17,173 nt of DNA from Euryarchaeota archaeon UBA28 (GTDB lineage: Archaea; Thermoplasmatota; Poseidoniia; Poseidoniales; Thalassarchaeaceae), in the NCBI GenBank assembly GCA_002501605.1, contig DANW01000014.1, positions 1 to 17,173 on the forward strand, in the 5' to 3' direction. Of the stretch, positions 14,019-17,173 are shown in pieces. How positions within the stretch are numbered: position 1 is the first letter of the stretch; every line of letters starts with the position of its first letter. The translations under genes were made by a program, and so were the position numbers. The notes below the pieces were generated by a model. That model was given only the letters and a program-made list of their open reading frames with translations. It was not told the origin of the DNA and ran no database searches.

Positions 14019-14666
14019 CTACCAGGAAGACGCGGTCCTGATTCCACTGATTCCGGTTCCTGAATATGGCAGCGATTTAAGGAATCCAGCAAGCCATACT
14101 ATGCCAGTCCCGTGCTCTGTAATGTCAACTTCGAAACTCCCCATGGCATGGGATACCGAAACAGCGGAACCACCTGATATGATTCCGCAAACGATGGGAA
14201 CCATCGTTTTGGCTCTGACCTGGGACAGGAAGTCATCGCCCCCCATATTTTCCAGAGAGGAGACGGCCTTCATCGCCTCACTGGTGAAGAACAAAACGTG
14301 GATCTGCCTCATCTTACCAATTACTAATCCCCATGTCTTCGAGATTGTTTCTTGATCGTCTGGCATGTCTACCACCATTACATTCCTGCAACCCTCGAGC
14401 TCGGCGAATGTCATTGATGCAGACCATGCCATTGCAGGACTTTTGCCCAGATTTACCATTGATGAGCAGTTGACCATCCAATGAGCTGTCTCCATTAGTT
14501 TTCTCCAGTCCACAGCACCATGGTCGAATGTCTCGAATGCCTCCCCATGTGTTGAGGTGACAATAATGCTAGGGACTCCCATGCCGAGAGCTGTCGAAGC
14601 TACTGCGCTGGCGTTGTCACTGCCACCCGGTTCGCCCAAGGATATCAGCCGGGGAGGGCCTTCCAT
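14019..14666 (-). CDS. Short PfkB-fold sugar kinase-like protein lacking the catalytic motif
   Basis: 215 residues against about 300-330 for PfkB-family kinases. GEPGGSDNASAVASTALGMG (11-30) matches the family's GG-x-x-x-N-x-A-x-x-x-x-x-LG start, then DHGAVDWRKLMETAHWMVN (48-66) matches the DW-x-x-L-x-x-A-x-W region of 2-keto-3-deoxygluconate kinase-like members; roughly 70 residues that normally lie between, including the lid, are missing. The C-terminal motif that should read D-T-T-GAGDAF-x-AGFL is DITEHGTGIVWLAGFL (181-196), with no catalytic Asp. The frame has no internal stop and no room upstream, as Pelota ends 30 bases before. It may be a non-catalytic PfkB-fold protein or a decaying gene with preserved frame. 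Co-directional with Pelota, but a shared role is only a guess. Confidence 0.7.
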   Translation of the reverse strand: MEGPPRLISLGEPGGSDNASAVASTALGMGVPSIIVTSTHGEAFETFDHGAVDWRKLMETAHWMVNCSSMVNLGKSPAMAWSASMTFAELEGCRNVMVVDMPDDQETISKTWGLVIGKMRQIHVLFFTSEAMKAVSSLENMGGDDFLSQVRAKTMVPIVCGIISGGSAVSVSHAMGSFEVDITEHGTGIVWLAGFLKSLPYSGTGISGIRTASSW

Positions 14667-14696
14667 GATTGTACCCGGTGATAATTGGTCATAGGA

Positions 14697-15758
14697 TTAA
14701 TGGTCCAGCTTCCACCTTAACAGGGCTATGGCTCCACCCAAGCCCAACAACTGCTGTCCGGCATCGTGGTCGACTGAGCATTGGACTACCTCCCCTCTGG
14801 ATGACTTGACTTCCTTGCATATCCTCTCCCATCTGCCTCTCGAGTCGTCGTCCCCCTCCCTTATCATCGAGGCGTCGATGATCAATGATTCCACCGCCCC
14901 TTGTGAGGCCGCATCAGAGATAAGAGATATTCCGTAAGTTACCGCACCATCGACCGAGACTCTCCTTAGTGCCTCTTCTATGGCCCTGATTTCCTTTACC
15001 AGAACATGTTCCCCAAGGACCGTGTCTGCCGCTCCTTCCGATAGTACCTCGTTGGCCGCTGACCTCCCTCCAATGGACGTGGGCGCATTCGTTATGGTAT
15101 TCTTCGACCCCGAGTCCCTGAGGCTTTTCTCGAACTTCTCCCGCGCCATCCCGGGACCGCATATTACCAATGGCATCTCATCATTGAAGACCATGCCGAC
15201 CTCTTTCGCCACGTCATCGAAGAAGGCATTCCTGACCGAGGATGGGTCGTTCACTCTCTTTCCCCCTCCTCTCATGGAGAACTGTGAGACGTCCCTGATA
15301 CCCCGTGATGTCACTTCGAATACCAGAATCTCATCTGATTCGACGACTATGAGTCCGGCTTTGGCTTTGGTGCCTGATGATATTGCCTCGGCGATTAGGT
15401 CTAGATCAGACCTTTCCAAACCCCCCTCTCTGGATATCTCTACTTCATCCCCCGGTGATACGATATGTGTGTGATGGCTACCAACATCTATCTTCGCCTC
15501 CTTGATGACGCCGTGAACCCTGAGATTGTCTGTGAAAGACTGGAATGCGGTCTCATGGGCATCCAGAAGTATCCACATCGGCTTTCTCTCAGCGCTCTTT
15601 GCTCTTCCATCCTCCTTGGTGCCGGTGGTGGAGTCCCTTCTGTGGGAAAGCATGCCCACCGAGGAGCCCTTTCTGCATATTTTTGAAAGAACCCAGAGGT
15701 CGTCTTCATCCTCCACGCGTAGACGAACTCCCTCGTCGAGTCGCTTTACTCTGCGCAT
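14697..15758 (-). CDS. pelA: mRNA surveillance protein Pelota (Dom34)
   Basis: 353 residues, the usual length. The three Pelota/eRF1-type domains can be followed: an Sm-like N-terminal domain (about 1-125) with LWVLSKICRKGSSVGMLSHR at 21-40, a central domain (about 130-255) with LIVVESDEILVFEVTSRGI and LVICGPGMAREKF, and a C-terminal domain (about 256-353) with VTYGISLISDAASQGAVESL followed by LIIDASMIR. It lacks the GGQ of termination factors, as expected. With an EF1A-like GTPase, Pelota splits ribosomes stalled on mRNA. ATG 15758 has AGGTGG just upstream, overlapping the region immediately after the fhs stop, eight bases away, so the two are likely co-transcribed. Confidence 0.93.
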   Translation of the reverse strand: MRRVKRLDEGVRLRVEDEDDLWVLSKICRKGSSVGMLSHRRDSTTGTKEDGRAKSAERKPMWILLDAHETAFQSFTDNLRVHGVIKEAKIDVGSHHTHIVSPGDEVEISREGGLERSDLDLIAEAISSGTKAKAGLIVVESDEILVFEVTSRGIRDVSQFSMRGGGKRVNDPSSVRNAFFDDVAKEVGMVFNDEMPLVICGPGMAREKFEKSLRDSGSKNTITNAPTSIGGRSAANEVLSEGAADTVLGEHVLVKEIRAIEEALRRVSVDGAVTYGISLISDAASQGAVESLIIDASMIREGDDDSRGRWERICKEVKSSRGEVVQCSVDHDAGQQLLGLGGAIALLRWKLDH

Positions 15759-15766
15759 ATTTCCAC

Positions 15767-17173
15767 CTATCCGAAGACCCCTGTTAGTCGTCCCTCTTCA
15801 TCCATGTCCATGTCCATCGCCGCGGGCCTGGTGGGCAGTCCTGGCATCGTCATCATTGATCCGCAAACAGCGACTATGAAGCCTGCGCCCGCATTCAGCC
15901 TTGCCTCTCTTACTTGTAGGGTAAATCCAACAGGGGCTCCCAGTACTTTCTTGTCATGGCTGAAGGAGTACTGTGTCTTCGCCATGCAGACTGGAAGGTT
16001 ACCGAAGCCCCATTTCTCAAACTTCTCAAGAGAAGACGCGGCAGATGGGCTAAGGTCTACGTTGTTCGCCCCATACACATTGGTTCCTATCCTAAGTATG
16101 GCTTCCTTGGACGGCATTCCAGGATCAACAGTTGGGGTGAACGGACTTCCTGCATCATCGTACGACTCGCATGCAGATACTACTGAGTCGGCCAGATCAA
16201 CGGCGCCTGAGCCACCTTTCGAGAAACCTTCGAAGATGACTATATCGACGGCCCCTGCCTTAGCCGCCTCTTCTCGGATAGCTTCGATTTCTGCGTCCGT
16301 ATCTGTATGGAACCTGTTGATGGAGACTACTACTGGTATGGATGTGGCGGCCAAATTCTTGACGTGCCTCCTGAGATTTGAGGATGCTCCAGTTCTCACT
16401 GCTTCAACATTCTCCGTCTCTATTTCCTCCTTAGTTGGCCTAGACCCGCCACCTCCAGCGACTCCGCCTCCGTGAAGCTTCATCGACCTGACCGTGACAT
16501 TGAGTACTATACAACTGGGAGATATCCCCGATGCTAGTGATTTGATGTGTAACGCCTTTTCAGCCCCCATTTCCGCTCCGAAACCAGCTTCAGTGACCAC
16601 GTAGTCGGATCTGGATAGAGCTAGTTCATCAGCGATGATCGAAGAGTTCCCATGGGCGATGTTAGCGAATGGCCCACAATGGACAAAGGCCGGATTCCCT
16701 TCTAGTGTCTGTACTAGGTTTGGTAGCATAGCCTCCCTGAGGAGAAGTGCCATTGATCCTGCAGCGCCTATATCCTCGGCTGTTACGGGTTTACCCGAAT
16801 TCGATTCGGCCACAATTATTCTCCCAAGCCTCTCCCTGAGATCCTCGTAGCTCTTTGACAATGATAGAATGGCCATCACTTCACTCGCTGCGGTGATGTC
16901 GAATCTCTCTGAACGGGTGACACCAGTCGCAGGGCCCCCCAGGCCTATGCTTACCTGCCTCAGAGTCCTATCGTTCATGTCGATTACCCTAGGCCAGAAT
17001 ATCCGATTGGTATCTATTTCCAATTCATTTCCTCTGTGAAGGTGATTGTCGAGTATCGCGGAGCAGAGGTTGTGGGCCGATGTTATGGCATGGAGGTCCC
17101 CTGTAAAGTGCAGATTGATTTGTTCCATGGGCAGGACCTGCGAGTACCCCCCTCCGGCCGCGCCTCCCTTGAT
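15767..17173 (-). CDS. fhs: Formate-tetrahydrofolate ligase (5' end beyond the window)
   Basis: ATP-dependent activation of formate to 10-formyltetrahydrofolate, feeding one-carbon metabolism. The visible 469 residues lack only about the first 85 of a roughly 555-residue enzyme. They begin with IKGGAAGGGYSQVLPMEQIN and run through LHFTGDLHAITSAHNL and VIDMNDRTLRQVSIGLGG, all standard for the family. Further marks include VTEAGFGAEMGAEKALHIK, GGGVAGGGGSRP, and the end DMDMDEEGRLTGVFG. The nucleotide-binding loop lies outside the window. ATG 17128 is internal, because the frame continues upstream in register with the family. A 6-base unit repeats in the DMDMD codons near 15804-15818. Upstream member of the row with Pelota; the enzyme is common in bacteria and patchy in archaea. 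Confidence 0.93.
   Translation of the reverse strand: MKGGAAGGGYSQVLPMEQINLHFTGDLHAITSAHNLCSAILDNHLHRGNELEIDTNRIFWPRVIDMNDRTLRQVSIGLGGPATGVTRSERFDITAASEVMAILSLSKSYEDLRERLGRIIVAESNSGKPVTAEDIGAAGSMALLLREAMLPNLVQTLEGNPAFVHCGPFANIAHGNSSIIADELALSRSDYVVTEAGFGAEMGAEKALHIKSLASGISPSCIVLNVTVRSMKLHGGGVAGGGGSRPTKEEIETENVEAVRTGASSNLRRHVKNLAATSIPVVVSINRFHTDTDAEIEAIREEAAKAGAVDIVIFEGFSKGGSGAVDLADSVVSACESYDDAGSPFTPTVDPGMPSKEAILRIGTNVYGANNVDLSPSAASSLEKFEKWGFGNLPVCMAKTQYSFSHDKKVLGAPVGFTLQVREARLNAGAGFIVAVCGSMMTMPGLPTRPAAMDMDMDEEGRLTGVFG

Noticed and set aside
15804..15818. Short ATGTCC tandem repeat
   Set aside because: It encodes the acidic DMDMD end of formate-tetrahydrofolate ligase and is too short to be a repeat element.
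15804..16475. 223-codon plus-strand open frame
   Set aside because: Antisense to fhs, which has a continuous family match; Ser/Pro/Thr-rich translation typical of a shadow frame.
1..17173. CRISPR arrays, insertion sequences or integrase sites
   Set aside because: No repeated spacers, no transposase-like frames and no duplicated tRNA end; the tRNA-Phe is not flanked by a copy of its 3' end that I can see.

Overview
The window looks like a piece of a marine euryarchaeal chromosome, most likely Marine Group II (Candidatus Poseidoniales) or a close relative. The archaeal signal is direct: a replication protein A (RPA) large subunit coupled to an RPA-associated OB-fold protein, Pelota, an archaeal-type endonuclease IV-like TIM barrel, and a prenyl diphosphate synthase/geranylgeranyl reductase pair of the kind used for ether lipids. 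The bacterial-type MogA and RNase PH and the two cryptochrome/photolyase genes fit a sunlit-ocean archaeon that has acquired foreign genes. The lineage is an inference from gene content; no 16S rRNA gene is present.

Layout. 1-839 (+): the C-terminal end of a UbiE-like methyltransferase, a four-helix membrane protein (DUF4149/TMEM205-like) and a small Cys-rich protein. 847-2944 (-): polyprenyl diphosphate synthase followed by geranylgeranyl reductase, an isoprenoid lipid (or quinone) operon. A 94-bp divergent spacer (2945-3038) with one near-palindromic TATA element separates it from 3039-5172 (+), where a very divergent porphobilinogen-deaminase-like protein overlaps a protein with three SAP-like repeats; this pair is the least explained part of the window. 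5169-7834 (-): RPA large subunit then RPA-associated protein, joined by a TGATG stop/start. 8056-9470 (+): mogA and RNase PH. 9494-9569 (-): tRNA-Phe(GAA). 9686-12835 (+): two different photolyase/cryptochrome genes in tandem, the first of the eukaryotic (6-4)/animal-cryptochrome type. 12832-17173 (-): formate-tetrahydrofolate ligase (5' end beyond the window), Pelota, a shortened PfkB-fold protein without its catalytic motif, and an endonuclease IV-like protein with an acidic tail.

How it works together. One theme is DNA protection: RPA and its partner coat single strands, the photolyases reverse UV lesions, the endonuclease IV-like protein probably handles abasic sites or related damage, and the SAP-repeat protein probably binds DNA. 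The others are ether lipid/isoprenoid synthesis, one-carbon metabolism, molybdenum cofactor synthesis and RNA quality control (Pelota, RNase PH). Two convergent gene pairs (5169-5172 and 12832-12835) end on the same CTAG, so each strand reads TAG from one palindrome. Genes are tightly packed; no stretch over 300 bases lacks a gene, and I see no insertion sequences, CRISPR array or long repeats.
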